Part shown: in pieces, positions 9,044-22,413 of the stretch
Layout: each line of letters begins with the position of its first letter
Numbering within the stretch: the stretch's first letter is position 1
Assembly: GCA_037893245.1 (NCBI GenBank)
Contig: JBAIAA010000598.1
Coordinates: 62,001-126,000, forward strand
Origin: Crossaster papposus
Taxonomy: Eukaryota; Echinodermata; Asteroidea; Velatida; Solasteridae
Length of the DNA: 64,000 nucleotides
Reading direction: 5' to 3'
The notes under the pieces: model-generated
The model's database searches: none
Seen by the model: the letters and a program-made list of their open reading frames with translations, nothing else
What the model was told of the DNA's origin: nothing
Program-made: the position numbers and the translations under genes

Positions 9044-11955
9044 TTACAAATGGCATCCCTCCACGTTCTAGGGCAATTAGGATCCATTTTTCAACCGTAA
9101 TTTTGTCAAGTCTGCCCTCAGATTGAAGCTCAAAAACCAGGGAGTTGATCCTATGCTATATTTACACAATCCCACCATTTCTTTCACCAAACGGCATCCG
9201 TTTTCAAAAGAAATTGTGGGGGCACATTTCATGCAAATGAGCTCGCGTAGAAATTATCCTTACAATTAGGGTGGTGCACCCTATAGGGTGCACCTGCCTA
9301 ATTCAAGTCCCATTGAAAACAGTGTAAAATCAACAATGTTCACGACCAAGTTTCTTGCACACCGACATCACTGGGGTTTCTCAAACAACAATCAGATTAT
9401 TGTCTTGGTCTTTATCTTCCATTTCTTTTCAATTTTTAGTAGGTTAGCCAATTACATTTTTTAATATTCACACCAAAAGAAACACACCTCCCGAAAAGTG
9501 ATACTTCCCGAGCCTGCAAGCAGCCATTTTACAAATGGCATCCCTCCACGTTCTAGGGCAATTAGGATCCATTTTTCAACCGTAATTTTGTCAAGTCTGC
9601 CCTCAGATTGAAGCTCAAAAACTAGGGAGTTGATCCTATGCTATATTTACACAATCCCACCATTTCTTTCACCAAACGGCATCCGTTTTCAAAAGAAATT
9701 GTGGGGGCACATTTCATGCAAATGAGCTCGCGTAGAAATTATCCTTACAATTAGGGTGGTGCACCCTATAGGGTGCACCTGCCTAATTCAAGTCCCATTG
9801 AAAACAGTGTAAAATCAACAATGTTCACGACCAAGTTTCTTGCACACCGACATCACTGGGGTTTCTCAAACAACAATCAGATTATTGTCTTGGTCTTTAT
9901 CTTTCATTTCTTTTCAATTTTTAGTAGGTTAGCCAATTACATTTTTTAATATTCACACCAAAAGAAACACACCTCCCGAAAAGTGATACTTCCCGAGCCT
10001 GCAAGCAGCCATTTTACAAATGGCATCCCTCCACGTTCTAGGGCAATTAGGATCCATTTTTCAACCGTAATTTTGTCAAGTCTGCCCTCAGATTGAAGCT
10101 CAAAAACTAGGGAGTTGATCCTATGCTATATTTACACAATCCCACCATTTCTTTCACCAAACGGCATCCGTTTTCAAAAGAAATTGTGGGGGCACATTTC
10201 ATGCAAATGAGCTCGCGTAGAAATTATCCTTACAATTAGGGTGGTGCACCCTATAGGGTGCACCTGCCTAATTCAAGTCCCATTGAAAACAGTGTAAAAT
10301 CAACAATGTTCACGACCAAGTTTCTTGCACACCGACATCACTGGGGTTTCTCAAACAACAATCAGATTATTGTCTTGGTCTTTATCTTTCCATTTCTTTT
10401 CAATTTTTAGTAGGTTAGCCAATTACATTTTTTAATATTCACACCAAAAGAAACACACCTCCCGAAAAGTGATACTTCCCGAGCCTGCAAGCAGCCATTT
10501 TACAAATGGCATCCCTCCACGTTCTAGGGCAATTAGGATCCATTTTTCAACCGTAATTTTGTCAAGTCTGCCCTCAGATTGAAGCTCAAAAACCAGGGAG
10601 TTGATCCTATGCTATATTTACACAATCCCACCATTTCTTTCACCAAACGGCATCCGTTTTCAAAAGAAATTGTGGGGGCACATTTCATGCAAATGAGCTC
10701 GCGTAGAAATTATCCTTACAATTAGGGTGGTGCACCCTATAGGGTGCACCTGCCTAATTCAAGTCCCATTGAAAACAGTGTAAAATCAACAATGTTCACG
10801 ACCAAGTTTCTTGCACACCGACATCACTGGGGTTTCTCAAACAACAATCAGATTATTGTCTTGGTCTTTATCTTCCATTTCTTTTCAATTTTTAGTAGGT
10901 TAGCCAATTACATTTTTTAATATTCACACCAAAAGAAACACACCTCCCGAAAAGTGATACTTCCCGAGCCTGCAAGCAGCCATTTTACAAATGGCATCCC
11001 TCCACGTTCTAGGGCAATTAGGATCCATTTTTCAACCGTAATTTTGTCAAGTCTGCCCTCAGATTGAAGCTCAAAAACTAGGGAGTTGATCCTATGCTAT
11101 ATTTACACAATCCCACCATTTCTTTCACCAAACGGCATCCGTTTTCAAAAGAAATTGTGGGGGCACATTTCATGCAAATGAGCTCGCGTAGAAATTATCC
11201 TTACAATTAGGGTGGTGCACCCTATAGGGTGCACCTGCCTAATTCAAGTCCCATTGAAAACAGTGTAAAATCAACAATGTTCACGACCAAGTTTCTTGCA
11301 CACCGACATCACTGGGGTTTCTCAAACAACAATCAGATTATTGTCTTGGTCTTTATCTTTCATTTCTTTTCAATTTTTAGTAGGTTAGCCAATTACATTT
11401 TTTAATATTCACACCAAAAGAAACACACCTCCCGAAAAGTGATACTTCCCGAGCCTGCAAGCAGCCATTTTACAAATGGCATCCCTCCACGTTCTAGGGC
11501 AATTAGGATCCATTTTTCAACCGTAATTTTGTCAAGTCTGCCCTCAGATTGAAGCTCAAAAACTAGGGAGTTGATCCTATGCTATATTTACACAATCCCA
11601 CCATTTCTTTCACCAAACGGCATCCGTTTTCAAAAGAAATTGTGGGGGCACATTTCATGCAAATGAGCTCGCGTAGAAATTATCCTTACAATTAGGGTGG
11701 TGCACCCTATAGGGTGCACCTGCCTAATTCAAGTCCCATTGAAAACAGTGTAAAATCAACAATGTTCACGACCAAGTTTCTTGCACACCGACATCACTGG
11801 GGTTTCTCAAACAACAATCAGATTATTGTCTTGGTCTTTATCTTTCCATTTCTTTTCAATTTTTAGTAGGTTAGCCAATTACATTTTTTAATATTCACAC
11901 CAAAAGAAACACACCTCCCGAAAAGTGATACTTCCCGAGCCTGCAAGCAGCCATT
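9044..11955 (+). repeat. Two adjacent P-Q-R units (monomers 19-24)
   Basis: Units 9044-10499 and 10500-11955 are each 1456 bp (485+485+486) and have the same class order. This is a directly repeated three-monomer higher-order unit within the A array. Confidence 0.85.
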
Positions 11956-14385
11956 TTACAAATGGCATCCCTCCACGTTCTAGGGCAATTAGGATCCATT
12001 TTTCAACCGTAATTTTGTCAAGTCTGCCCTCAGATTGAAGCTCAAAAACCAGGGAGTTGATCCTATGCTATATTTACACAATCCCACCATTTCTTTCACC
12101 AAACGGCATCCGTTTTCAAAAGAAATTGTGGGGGCACATTTCATGCAAATGAGCTCGCGTAGAAATTATCCTTACAATTAGGGTGGTGCACCCTATAGGG
12201 TGCACCTGCCTAATTCAAGTCCCATTGAAAACAGTGTAAAATCAACAATGTTCACGACCAAGTTTCTTGCACACCGACATCACTGGGGTTTCTCAAACAA
12301 CAATCAGATTATTGTCTTGGTCTTTATCTTTCCATTTCTTTTCAATTTTTAGTAGGTTAGCCAATTACATTTTTTAATATTCACACCAAAAGAAACACAC
12401 CTCCCGAAAAGTGATACTTCCCGAGCCTGCAAGCAGCCATTTTACAAATGGCATCCCTCCACGTTCTAGGGCAATTAGGATCCATTTTTCAACCGTAATT
12501 TTGTCAAGTCTGCCCTCAGATTGAAGCTCAAAAACCAGGGAGTTGATCCTATGCTATATTTACACAATCCCACCATTTCTTTCACCAAACGGCATCCGTT
12601 TTCAAAAGAAATTGTGGGGGCACATTTCATGCAAATGAGCTCGCGTAGAAATTATCCTTACAATTAGGGTGGTGCACCCTATAGGGTGCACCTGCCTAAT
12701 TCAAGTCCCATTGAAAACAGTGTAAAATCAACAATGTTCACGACCAAGTTTCTTGCACACCGACATCACTGGGGTTTCTCAAACAACAATCAGATTATTG
12801 TCTTGGTCTTTATCTTTCCATTTCTTTTCAATTTTTAGTAGGTTAGCCAATTACATTTTTTAATATTCACACCAAAAGAAACACACCTCCCGAAAAGTGA
12901 TACTTCCCGAGCCTGCAAGCAGCCATTTTACAAATGGCATCCCTCCACGTTCTAGGGCAATTAGGATCCATTTTTCAACCGTAATTTTGTCAAGTCTGCC
13001 CTCAGATTGAAGCTCAAAAACCAGGGAGTTGATCCTATGCTATATTTACACAATCCCACCATTTCTTTCACCAAACGGCATCCGTTTTCAAAAGAAATTG
13101 TGGGGGCACATTTCATGCAAATGAGCTCGCGTAGAAATTATCCTTACAATTAGGGTGGTGCACCCTATAGGGTGCACCTGCCTAATTCAAGTCCCATTGA
13201 AAACAGTGTAAAATCAACAATGTTCACGACCAAGTTTCTTGCACACCGACATCACTGGGGTTTCTCAAACAACAATCAGATTATTGTCTTGGTCTTTATC
13301 TTTCCATTTCTTTTCAATTTTTAGTAGGTTAGCCAATTACATTTTTTAATATTCACACCAAAAGAAACACACCTCCCGAAAAGTGATACTTCCCGAGCCT
13401 GCAAGCAGCCATTTTACAAATGGCATCCCTCCACGTTCTAGGGCAATTAGGATCCATTTTTCAACCGTAATTTTGTCAAGTCTGCCCTCAGATTGAAGCT
13501 CAAAAACCAGGGAGTTGATCCTATGCTATATTTACACAATCCCACCATTTCTTTCACCAAACGGCATCCGTTTTCAAAAGAAATTGTGGGGGCACATTTC
13601 ATGCAAATGAGCTCGCGTAGAAATTATCCTTACAATTAGGGTGGTGCACCCTATAGGGTGCACCTGCCTAATTCAAGTCCCATTGAAAACAGTGTAAAAT
13701 CAACAATGTTCACGACCAAGTTTCTTGCACACCGACATCACTGGGGTTTCTCAAACAACAATCAGATTATTGTCTTGGTCTTTATCTTTCCATTTCTTTT
13801 CAATTTTTAGTAGGTTAGCCAATTACATTTTTTAATATTCACACCAAAAGAAACACACCTCCCGAAAAGTGATACTTCCCGAGCCTGCAAGCAGCCATTT
13901 TACAAATGGCATCCCTCCACGTTCTAGGGCAATTAGGATCCATTTTTCAACCGTAATTTTGTCAAGTCTGCCCTCAGATTGAAGCTCAAAAACCAGGGAG
14001 TTGATCCTATGCTATATTTACACAATCCCACCATTTCTTTCACCAAACGGCATCCGTTTTCAAAAGAAATTGTGGGGGCACATTTCATGCAAATGAGCTC
14101 GCGTAGAAATTATCCTTACAATTAGGGTGGTGCACCCTATAGGGTGCACCTGCCTAATTCAAGTCCCATTGAAAACAGTGTAAAATCAACAATGTTCACG
14201 ACCAAGTTTCTTGCACACCGACATCACTGGGGTTTCTCAAACAACAATCAGATTATTGTCTTGGTCTTTATCTTTCCATTTCTTTTCAATTTTTAGTAGG
14301 TTAGCCAATTACATTTTTTAATATTCACACCAAAAGAAACACACCTCCCGAAAAGTGATACTTCCCGAGCCTGCAAGCAGCCATT
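11956..14385 (+). repeat. Run of five class S monomers (25-29)
   Basis: Five consecutive 486-bp monomers carry CCAG and TCTTTCCA, and I saw no differences among them. This local monomeric amplification interrupts the P-Q-R order. Class S is also the variant that matches subfamily B at both variable sites. Confidence 0.85.
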
Positions 14386-16326
14386 TTACAAATGGCATCC
14401 CTCCACGTTCTAGGGCAATTAGGATCCATTTCTCAACCGTAATTTTGTCAAGTCTGCCCTCAGATTGAAGCTCAAAAACCAGGGAGTTGATCCTATGCTA
14501 TATTTACACAATCCCACCATTTCTTTCACCAAACGGCATCCGTTTTCAAAAGAAATTGTGGGGGCACATTTCATGCAAATGAGCTCGCGTAGAAATTATC
14601 CTTACAATTAGGGTGGTGCACCCTATAGGGTGCACCTGCCTAATTCAAGTCCCATTGAAAACAGTGTAAAATCAACAATGTTCACGACCAAGTTTCTTGC
14701 ACACCGACATCACTGGGGTTTCTCAAACAACAATCAGATTATTGTCTTGGTCTTTATCTTCCATTTCTTTTCAATTTTTAGTAGGTTAGCCAATTACATT
14801 TTTTAATATTCACACCAAAAGAAACACACCTCCCGAAAAGTGATACTTCCCGAGCCTGCAAGCAGCCATTTTACAAATGGCATCCCTCCACGTTCTAGGG
14901 CAATTAGGATCCATTTTTCAACCGTAATTTTGTCAAGTCTGCCCTCAGATTGAAGCTCAAAAACTAGGGAGTTGATCCTATGCTATATTTACACAATCCC
15001 ACCATTTCTTTCACCAAACGGCATCCGTTTTCAAAAGAAATTGTGGGGGCACATTTCATGCAAATGAGCTCGCGTAGAAATTATCCTTACAATTAGGGTG
15101 GTGCACCCTATAGGGTGCACCTGCCTAATTCAAGTCCCATTGAAAACAGTGTAAAATCAACAATGTTCACGACCAAGTTTCTTGCACACCGACATCACTG
15201 GGGTTTCTCAAACAACAATCAGATTATTGTCTTGGTCTTTATCTTTCATTTCTTTTCAATTTTTAGTAGGTTAGCCAATTACATTTTTTAATATTCACAC
15301 CAAAAGAAACACACCTCCCGAAAAGTGATACTTCCCGAGCCTGCAAGCAGCCATTTTACAAATGGCATCCCTCCACGTTCTAGGGCAATTAGGATCCATT
15401 TTTCAACCGTAATTTTGTCAAGTCTGCCCTCAGATTGAAGCTCAAAAACTAGGGAGTTGATCCTATGCTATATTTACACAATCCCACCATTTCTTTCACC
15501 AAACGGCATCCGTTTTCAAAAGAAATTGTGGGGGCACATTACATGCAAATGAGCTCGCGTAGAAATTATCCTTACAATTAGGGTGGTGCACCCTATAGGG
15601 TGCACCTGCCTAATTCAAGTCCCATTGAAAACAGTGTAAAATCAACAATGTTCACGACCAAGTTTCTTGCACACCGACATCACTGGGGTTTCTCAAACAA
15701 CAATCAGATTATTGTCTTGGTCTTTATCTTTCATTTCTTTTCAATTTTTAGTAGGTTAGCCAATTACATTTTTTAATATTCACACCAAAAGAAACACACC
15801 TCCCGAAAAGTGATACTTCCCGAGCCTGCAAGCAGCCATTTTACAAATGGCATCCCTCCACGTTCTAGGGCAATTAGGATCCATTTTTCAACCGTAATTT
15901 TGTCAAGTCTGCCCTCAGATTGAAGCTCAAAAACTAGGGAGTTGATCCTATGCTATATTTACACAATCCCACCATTTCTTTCACCAAACGGCATCCGTTT
16001 TCAAAAGAAATTGTGGGGGCACATTTCATGCAAATGAGCTCGCGTAGAAATTATCCTTACAATTAGGGTGGTGCACCCTATAGGGTGCACCTGCCTAATT
16101 CAAGTCCCATTGAAAACAGTGTAAAATCAACAATGTTCACGACCAAGTTTCTTGCACACCGACATCACTGGGGTTTCTCAAACAACAATCAGATTATTGT
16201 CTTGGTCTTTATCTTTCCATTTCTTTTCAATTTTTAGTAGGTTAGCCAATTACATTTTTTAATATTCACACCAAAAGAAACACACCTCCCGAAAAGTGAT
16301 ACTTCCCGAGCCTGCAAGCAGCCATT
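14386..16326 (+). repeat. A-array block P-Q-Q-R (monomers 30-33)
   Basis: Class order P, Q, Q, R, as at 1-1941 and 18754-20694. Private substitutions are C at 14432 (TTTCTCAACC) in the first monomer and A at 15541 (CATTACATG) in the second Q. The octamer next to the latter is intact. Confidence 0.8.
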
Positions 16327-18753
16327 TTACAAATGGCATCCCTCCACGTTCTAGGGCAATTAGGATCCATTTTTCAACCGTAATTTTGTCAAGTCTGCCC
16401 TCAGATTGAAGCTCAAAAACCAGGGAGTTGATCCTATGCTATATTTACACAATCCCACCATTTCTTTCACCAAACGGCATCCGTTTTCAAAAGAAATTGT
16501 GGGGGCACATTTCATGCAAATGAGCTCGCGTAGAAATTATCCTTACAATTAGGGTGGTGCACCCTATAGGGTGCACCTGCCTAATTCAAGTCCCATTGAA
16601 AACAGTGTAAAATCAACAATGTTCACGACCAAGTTTCTTGCACACCGACATCACTGGGGTTTCTCAAACAACAATCAGATTATTGTCTTGGTCTTTATCT
16701 TTCCATTTCTTTTCAATTTTTAGTAGGTTAGCCAATTACATTTTTTAATATTCACACCAAAAGAAACACACCTCCCGAAAAGTGATACTTCCCGAGCCTG
16801 CAAGCAGCCATTTTACAAATGGCATCCCTCCACGTTCTAGGGCAATTAGGATCCATTTTTCAACCGTAATTTTGTCAAGTCTGCCCTCAGATTGAAGCTC
16901 AAAAACCAGGGAGTTGATCCTATGCTATATTTACACAATCCCACCATTTCTTTCACCAAACGGCATCCGTTTTCAAAAGAAATTGTGGGGGCACATTTCA
17001 TGCAAATGAGCTCGCGTAGAAATTATCCTTACAATTAGGGTGGTGCACCCTATAGGGTGCACCTGCCTAATTCAAGTCCCATTGAAAACAGTGTAAAATC
17101 AACAATGTTCACGACCAAGTTTCTTGCACACCGACATCACTGGGGTTTCTCAAACAACAATCAGATTATTGTCTTGGTCTTTATCTTTCATTTCTTTTCA
17201 ATTTTTAGTAGGTTAGCCAATTACATTTTTTAATATTCACACCAAAAGAAACACACCTCCCGAAAAGTGATACTTCCCGAGCCTGCAAGCAGCCATTTTA
17301 CAAATGGCATCCCTCCACGTTCTAGGGCAATTAGGATCCATTTTTCAACCGTAATTTTGTCAAGTCTGCCCTCAGATTGAAGCTCAAAAACCAGGGAGTT
17401 GATCCTATGCTATATTTACACAATCCCACCATTTCTTTCACCAAACGGCATCCGTTTTCAAAAGAAATTGTGGGGGCACATTTCATGCAAATGAGCTCGC
17501 GTAGAAATTATCCTTACAATTAGGGTGGTGCACCCTATAGGGTGCACCTGCCTAATTCAAGTCCCATTGAAAACAGTGTAAAATCAACAATGTTCACGAC
17601 CAAGTTTCTTGCACACCGACATCTCTGGGGTTTCTCAAACAACAATCAGATTATTGTCTTGGTCTTTATCTTTCATTTCTTTTCAATTTTTAGTAGGTTA
17701 GCCAATTACATTTTTTAATATTCACACCAAAAGAAACACACCTCCCGAAAAGTGATACTTCCCGAGCCTGCAAGCAGCCATTTTACAAATGGCATCCCTC
17801 CACGTTCTAGGGCAATTAGGATCCATTTTTCAACCGTAATTTTGTCAAGTCTGCCCTCAGATTGAAGCTCAAAAACTAGGGAGTTGATCCTATGCTATAT
17901 TTACACAATCCCACCATTTCTTTCACCAAACGGCATCCGTTTTCAAAAGAAATTGTGGGGGCACATTTCATGCAAATGAGCTCGCGTAGAAATTATCCTT
18001 ACAATTAGGGTGGTGCACCCTATAGGGTGCACCTGCCTAATTCAAGTCCCATTGAAAACAGTGTAAAATCAACAATGTTCACGACCAAGTTTCTTGCACA
18101 CCGACATCACTGGGGTTTCTCAAACAACAATCAGATTATTGTCTTGGTCTTTATCTTTCATTTCTTTTCAATTTTTAGTAGGTTAGCCAATTACATTTTT
18201 TAATATTCACACCAAAAGAAACACACCTCCCGAAAAGTGATACTTCCCGAGCCTGCAAGCAGCCATTTTACAAATGGCATCCCTCCACTTTCTAGGGCAA
18301 TTAGGATCCATTTTTCAACCGTAATTTTGTCAAGTCTGCCCTCAGATTGAAGCTCAAAAACTAGGGAGTTGATCCTATGCTATATTTACACAATCCCACC
18401 ATTTCTTTCACCAAACGGCATCCGTTTTCAAAAGAAATTGTGGGGGCACATTTCATGCAAATGAGCTCGCGTAGAAATTATCCTTACAATTAGGGTGGTG
18501 CACCCTATAGGGTGCACCTGCCTAATTCAAGTCCCATTGAAAACAGTGTAAAATCAACAATGTTCACGACCAAGTTTCTTGCACACCGACATCACTGGGG
18601 TTTCTCAAACAACAATCAGATTATTGTCTTGGTCTTTATCTTTCCATTTCTTTTCAATTTTTAGTAGGTTAGCCAATTACATTTTTTAATATTCACACCA
18701 AAAGAAACACACCTCCCGAAAAGTGATACTTCCCGAGCCTGCAAGCAGCCATT
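16327..18753 (+). repeat. A-array block S-T-T-Q-R (monomers 34-38)
   Basis: The order is S (16327), two class T monomers (16813 and 17298), Q (17783) and R (18268). Class T combines CCAG at 94-97 with the TCTTTCA tract, a pairing seen only here, so it looks recombinant. Private changes are T at 17624 (ATCTCTGG) and T at 18289 (CCACTTTC). Confidence 0.8.
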
Positions 18754-20694
18754 TTACAAATGGCATCCCTCCACGTTCTAGGGCAATTAGGATCCATTTT
18801 TCAACCGTAATTTTGTCAAGTCTGCCCTCAGATTGAAGCTCAAAAACCAGGGAGTTGATCCTATGCTATATTTACACAATCCCACCATTTCTTTCACCAA
18901 ACGGCATCCGTTTTCAAAAGAAATTGTGGGGGCACATTTCATGCAAATGAGCTCGCGTAGAAATTATCCTTACAATTAGGGTGGTGCACCCTATAGGGTG
19001 CACCTGCCTAATTCAAGTCCCATTGAAAACAGTGTAAAATCAACAATGTTCACGACCAAGTTTCTTGCACACCGACATCACTGGGGTTTCTCAAACAACA
19101 ATCAGATTATTGTCTTGGTCTTTATCTTCCATTTCTTTTCAATTTTTAGTAGGTTAGCCAATTACATTTTTTAATATTCACACCAAAAGAAACACACCTC
19201 CCGAAAAGTGATACTTCCCGAGCCTGCAAGCAGCCATTTTACAAATGGCATCCCTCCACGTTCTAGGGCAATTAGGATCCATTTTTCAACCGTAATTTTG
19301 TCAAGTCTGCCCTCAGATTGAAGCTCAAAAACTAGGGAGTTGATCCTATGCTATATTTACACAATCCCACCATTTCTTTCACCAAACGGCATCCGTTTTC
19401 AAAAGAAATTGTGGGGGCACATTTCATGCAAATGAGCTCGCGTAGAAATTATCCTTACAATTAGGGTGGTGCACCCTATAGGGTGCACCTGCCTAATTCA
19501 AGTCCCATTGAAAACAGTGTAAAATCAACAATGTTCACGACCAAGTTTCTTGCACACCGACATCACTGGGGTTTCTCAAACAACAATCAGATTATTGTCT
19601 TGGTCTTTATCTTTCATTTCTTTTCAATTTTTAGTAGGTTAGCCAATTACATTTTTTAATATTCACACCAAAAGAAACACACCTCCCGAAAAGTGATACT
19701 TCCCGAGCCTGCAAGCAGCCATTTTACAAATGGCATCCCTCCACGTTCTAGGGCAATTAGGATCCATTTTTCAACCGTAATTTTGTCAAGTCTGCCCTCA
19801 GATTGAAGCTCAAAAACTAGGGAGTTGATCCTATGCTATATTTACACAATCCCACCATTTCTTTCACCAAACGGCATCCGTTTTCAAAAGAAATTGTGGG
19901 GGCACATTTCATGCAAATGAGCTCGCGTAGAAATTATCCTTACAATTAGGGTGGTGCACCCTATAGGGTGCACCTGCCTAATTCAAGTCCCATTGAAAAC
20001 AGTGTAAAATCAACAATGTTCACGACCAAGTTTCTTGCACACCGACATCACTGGGGTTTCTCAAACAACAATCAGATTATTGTCTTGGTCTTTATCTTTC
20101 ATTTCTTTTCAATTTTTAGTAGGTTAGCCAATTACATTTTTTAATATTCACACCAAAAGAAACACACCTCCCGAAAAGTGATACTTCCCGAGCCTGCAAG
20201 CAGCCATTTTACAAATGGCATCCCTCCACGTTCTAGGGCAATTAGGATCCATTTTTCAACCGTAATTTTGTCAAGTCTGCCCTCAGATTGAAGCTCAAAA
20301 ACTAGGGAGTTGATCCTATGCTATATTTACACAATCCCACCATTTCTTTCACCAAACGGCATCCGTTTTCAAAAGAAATTGTGGGGGCACATTTCATGCA
20401 AATGAGCTCGCGTAGAAATTATCCTTACAATTAGGGTGGTGCACCCTATAGGGTGCACCTGCCTAATTCAAGTCCCATTGAAAACAGTGTAAAATCAACA
20501 ATGTTCACGACCAAGTTTCTTGCACACCGACATCACTGGGGTTTCTCAAACAACAATCAGATTATTGTCTTGGTCTTTATCTTTCCATTTCTTTTCAATT
20601 TTTAGTAGGTTAGCCAATTACATTTTTTAATATTCACACCAAAAGAAACACACCTCCCGAAAAGTGATACTTCCCGAGCCTGCAAGCAGCCATT
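18754..20694 (+). repeat. A-array block P-Q-Q-R (monomers 39-42)
   Basis: Third occurrence of the four-unit P, Q, Q, R order. It is followed by S (20695) and P (21181), and the next unit is the A/B hybrid, whose left part is Q/R-like. The class order therefore runs without a break up to the subfamily boundary. Confidence 0.8.
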
Positions 20695-21665
20695 TTACAA
20701 ATGGCATCCCTCCACGTTCTAGGGCAATTAGGATCCATTTTTCAACCGTAATTTTGTCAAGTCTGCCCTCAGATTGAAGCTCAAAAACCAGGGAGTTGAT
20801 CCTATGCTATATTTACACAATCCCACCATTTCTTTCACCAAACGGCATCCGTTTTCAAAAGAAATTGTGGGGGCACATTTCATGCAAATGAGCTCGCGTA
20901 GAAATTATCCTTACAATTAGGGTGGTGCACCCTATAGGGTGCACCTGCCTAATTCAAGTCCCATTGAAAACAGTGTAAAATCAACAATGTTCACGACCAA
21001 GTTTCTTGCACACCGACATCACTGGGGTTTCTCAAACAACAATCAGATTATTGTCTTGGTCTTTATCTTTCCATTTCTTTTCAATTTTTAGTAGGTTAGC
21101 CAATTACATTTTTTAATATTCACACCAAAAGAAACACACCTCCCGAAAAGTGATACTTCCCGAGCCTGCAAGCAGCCATTTTACAAATGGCATCCCTCCA
21201 CGTTCTAGGGCAATTAGGATCCATTTTTCAACCGTAATTTTGTCAAGTCTGCCCTCAGATTGAAGCTCAAAAACCAGGGAGTTGATCCTATGCTATATTT
21301 ACACAATCCCACCATTTCTTTCACCAAACGGCATCCGTTTTCAAAAGAAATTGTGGGGGCACATTTCATGCAAATGAGCTCGCGTAGAAATTATCCTTAC
21401 AATTAGGGTGGTGCACCCTATAGGGTGCACCTGCCTAATTCAAGTCCCATTGAAAACAGTGTAAAATCAACAATGTTCACGACCAAGTTTCTTGCACACC
21501 GACATCACTGGGGTTTCTCAAACAACAATCAGATTATTGTCTTGGTCTTTATCTTCCATTTCTTTTCAATTTTTAGTAGGTTAGCCAATTACATTTTTTA
21601 ATATTCACACCAAAAGAAACACACCTCCCGAAAAGTGATACTTCCCGAGCCTGCAAGCAGCCATT

Positions 21666-22152
21666 TTACAAATGGCATCCCTCCACGTTCTAGGGCAATT
21701 AGGATCCATTTTTCAACCGTAATTTTGTCAAGTCTGCCCTCAGATTGAAGCTCAAAAACTAGGGAGTTGATCCTATGCTATATTTACACAATCCCACCAT
21801 TTCTTTCACCAAACGGCATCCGTTTTCAAAAGAAATTGTGGGGGCACATTTCATGCAAATGAGCTAGCGTAGAAATTCTCCTTACAATTAGGGTGGTGCA
21901 CCCTATAGGGTTGCACCTGCCTAATTCAAGTCCCATTGAAAACAGTGTAAAATCAACAATGTTCACGACCAAGTTTCTTGCACACCGACATCACTGGGGT
22001 TTCTCAAACAACAATCAGATTATTGTCTTGGTCTTTATCTTTCCATTTCTTTTCAATTTTTAGTAGGTTAGCCAATTACATTTTTTAATATTCACACCAA
22101 AAGAAACTCACCTCCCGAAATGTGATACTTCCCGAGCCTGCAAGCAGCCATT
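21666..22152 (+). repeat. Hybrid monomer at the A-to-B boundary
   Basis: The left part is subfamily A (GGATCC, GCCCTCAG, and ACTAGG as in classes Q and R). The right part is subfamily B (GAGCTAGC, TTCTCC, GGGTTGCAC, ACTCACC, AAATGTG). The switch lies between the last A marker at 21760 and the first B marker at 21866, a stretch where A and B are identical. The change is abrupt and happens inside one repeat unit, as expected for unequal crossing-over or the edge of a gene-conversion tract. Length is 487 bp because it already carries the B-type extra T. Confidence 0.93.
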
Positions 22153-22372
22153 TTACAAATGGCATCCCTCCACGTTCTAGGGCAATTAGGACCCATTTTT
22201 CAACCGTAATTTTGTCAAGTCTGCCATCAGATTGAAGCTCAAAAACCAGGGAGTTGATCCTATGCTATATTTACACAATCCCACCATTTCTTTCACCAAA
22301 CGGCATCCGTTTTCAAAAGAAATTGTGGGGGCACATTTCATGCAAATGAGCTAGCGTAGAAATTCTCCTTAC

Positions 22373-22413
22373 AATTAGGGTGGTGCACCCTATAGGGTTG
22401 CACCTGCCTAATT
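22373..22413. repeat. Broken palindrome in subfamily B (first complete B monomer as example)
   Basis: The same dyad region is 41 bp in B because one T is inserted in the right arm (GGGTTGCACC). The inner 13 bases and the outer arms can still pair, with a single bulged base. The insertion is in every B copy and both hybrids, and it also removes one of the two GTGCAC sites. Confidence 0.92.

Larger units (their letters stand above)
1..21665 (+). repeat. Satellite array, subfamily A: 44 tandem monomers of 485-486 bp, one interrupted by a SINE
   Basis: Direct reading shows the same unit restarting at 1, 486, 971, 1456, 1942, 2428 and so on to 21181. The phase at position 1 is arbitrary. All copies point the same way. 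Subfamily A is marked by T at monomer position 40 (GGATCC), C at 74, C at 201 (GAGCTC), A at 213, an unbroken GTGCAC palindrome near 230-251, A at 441 and A at 454. Length varies only in the pyrimidine tract near 375 (TCTTCC, TCTTTCA or TCTTTCCA). A hand count of monomer 1 gives about 118 C, 78 G and ten CpG in 485 bp, so about 40% GC with C exceeding G on this strand. Stops close all six frames and no gene is embedded. The family is not one I recognise by name. A centromeric or other heterochromatic location is plausible but inferred. Confidence 0.97.
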
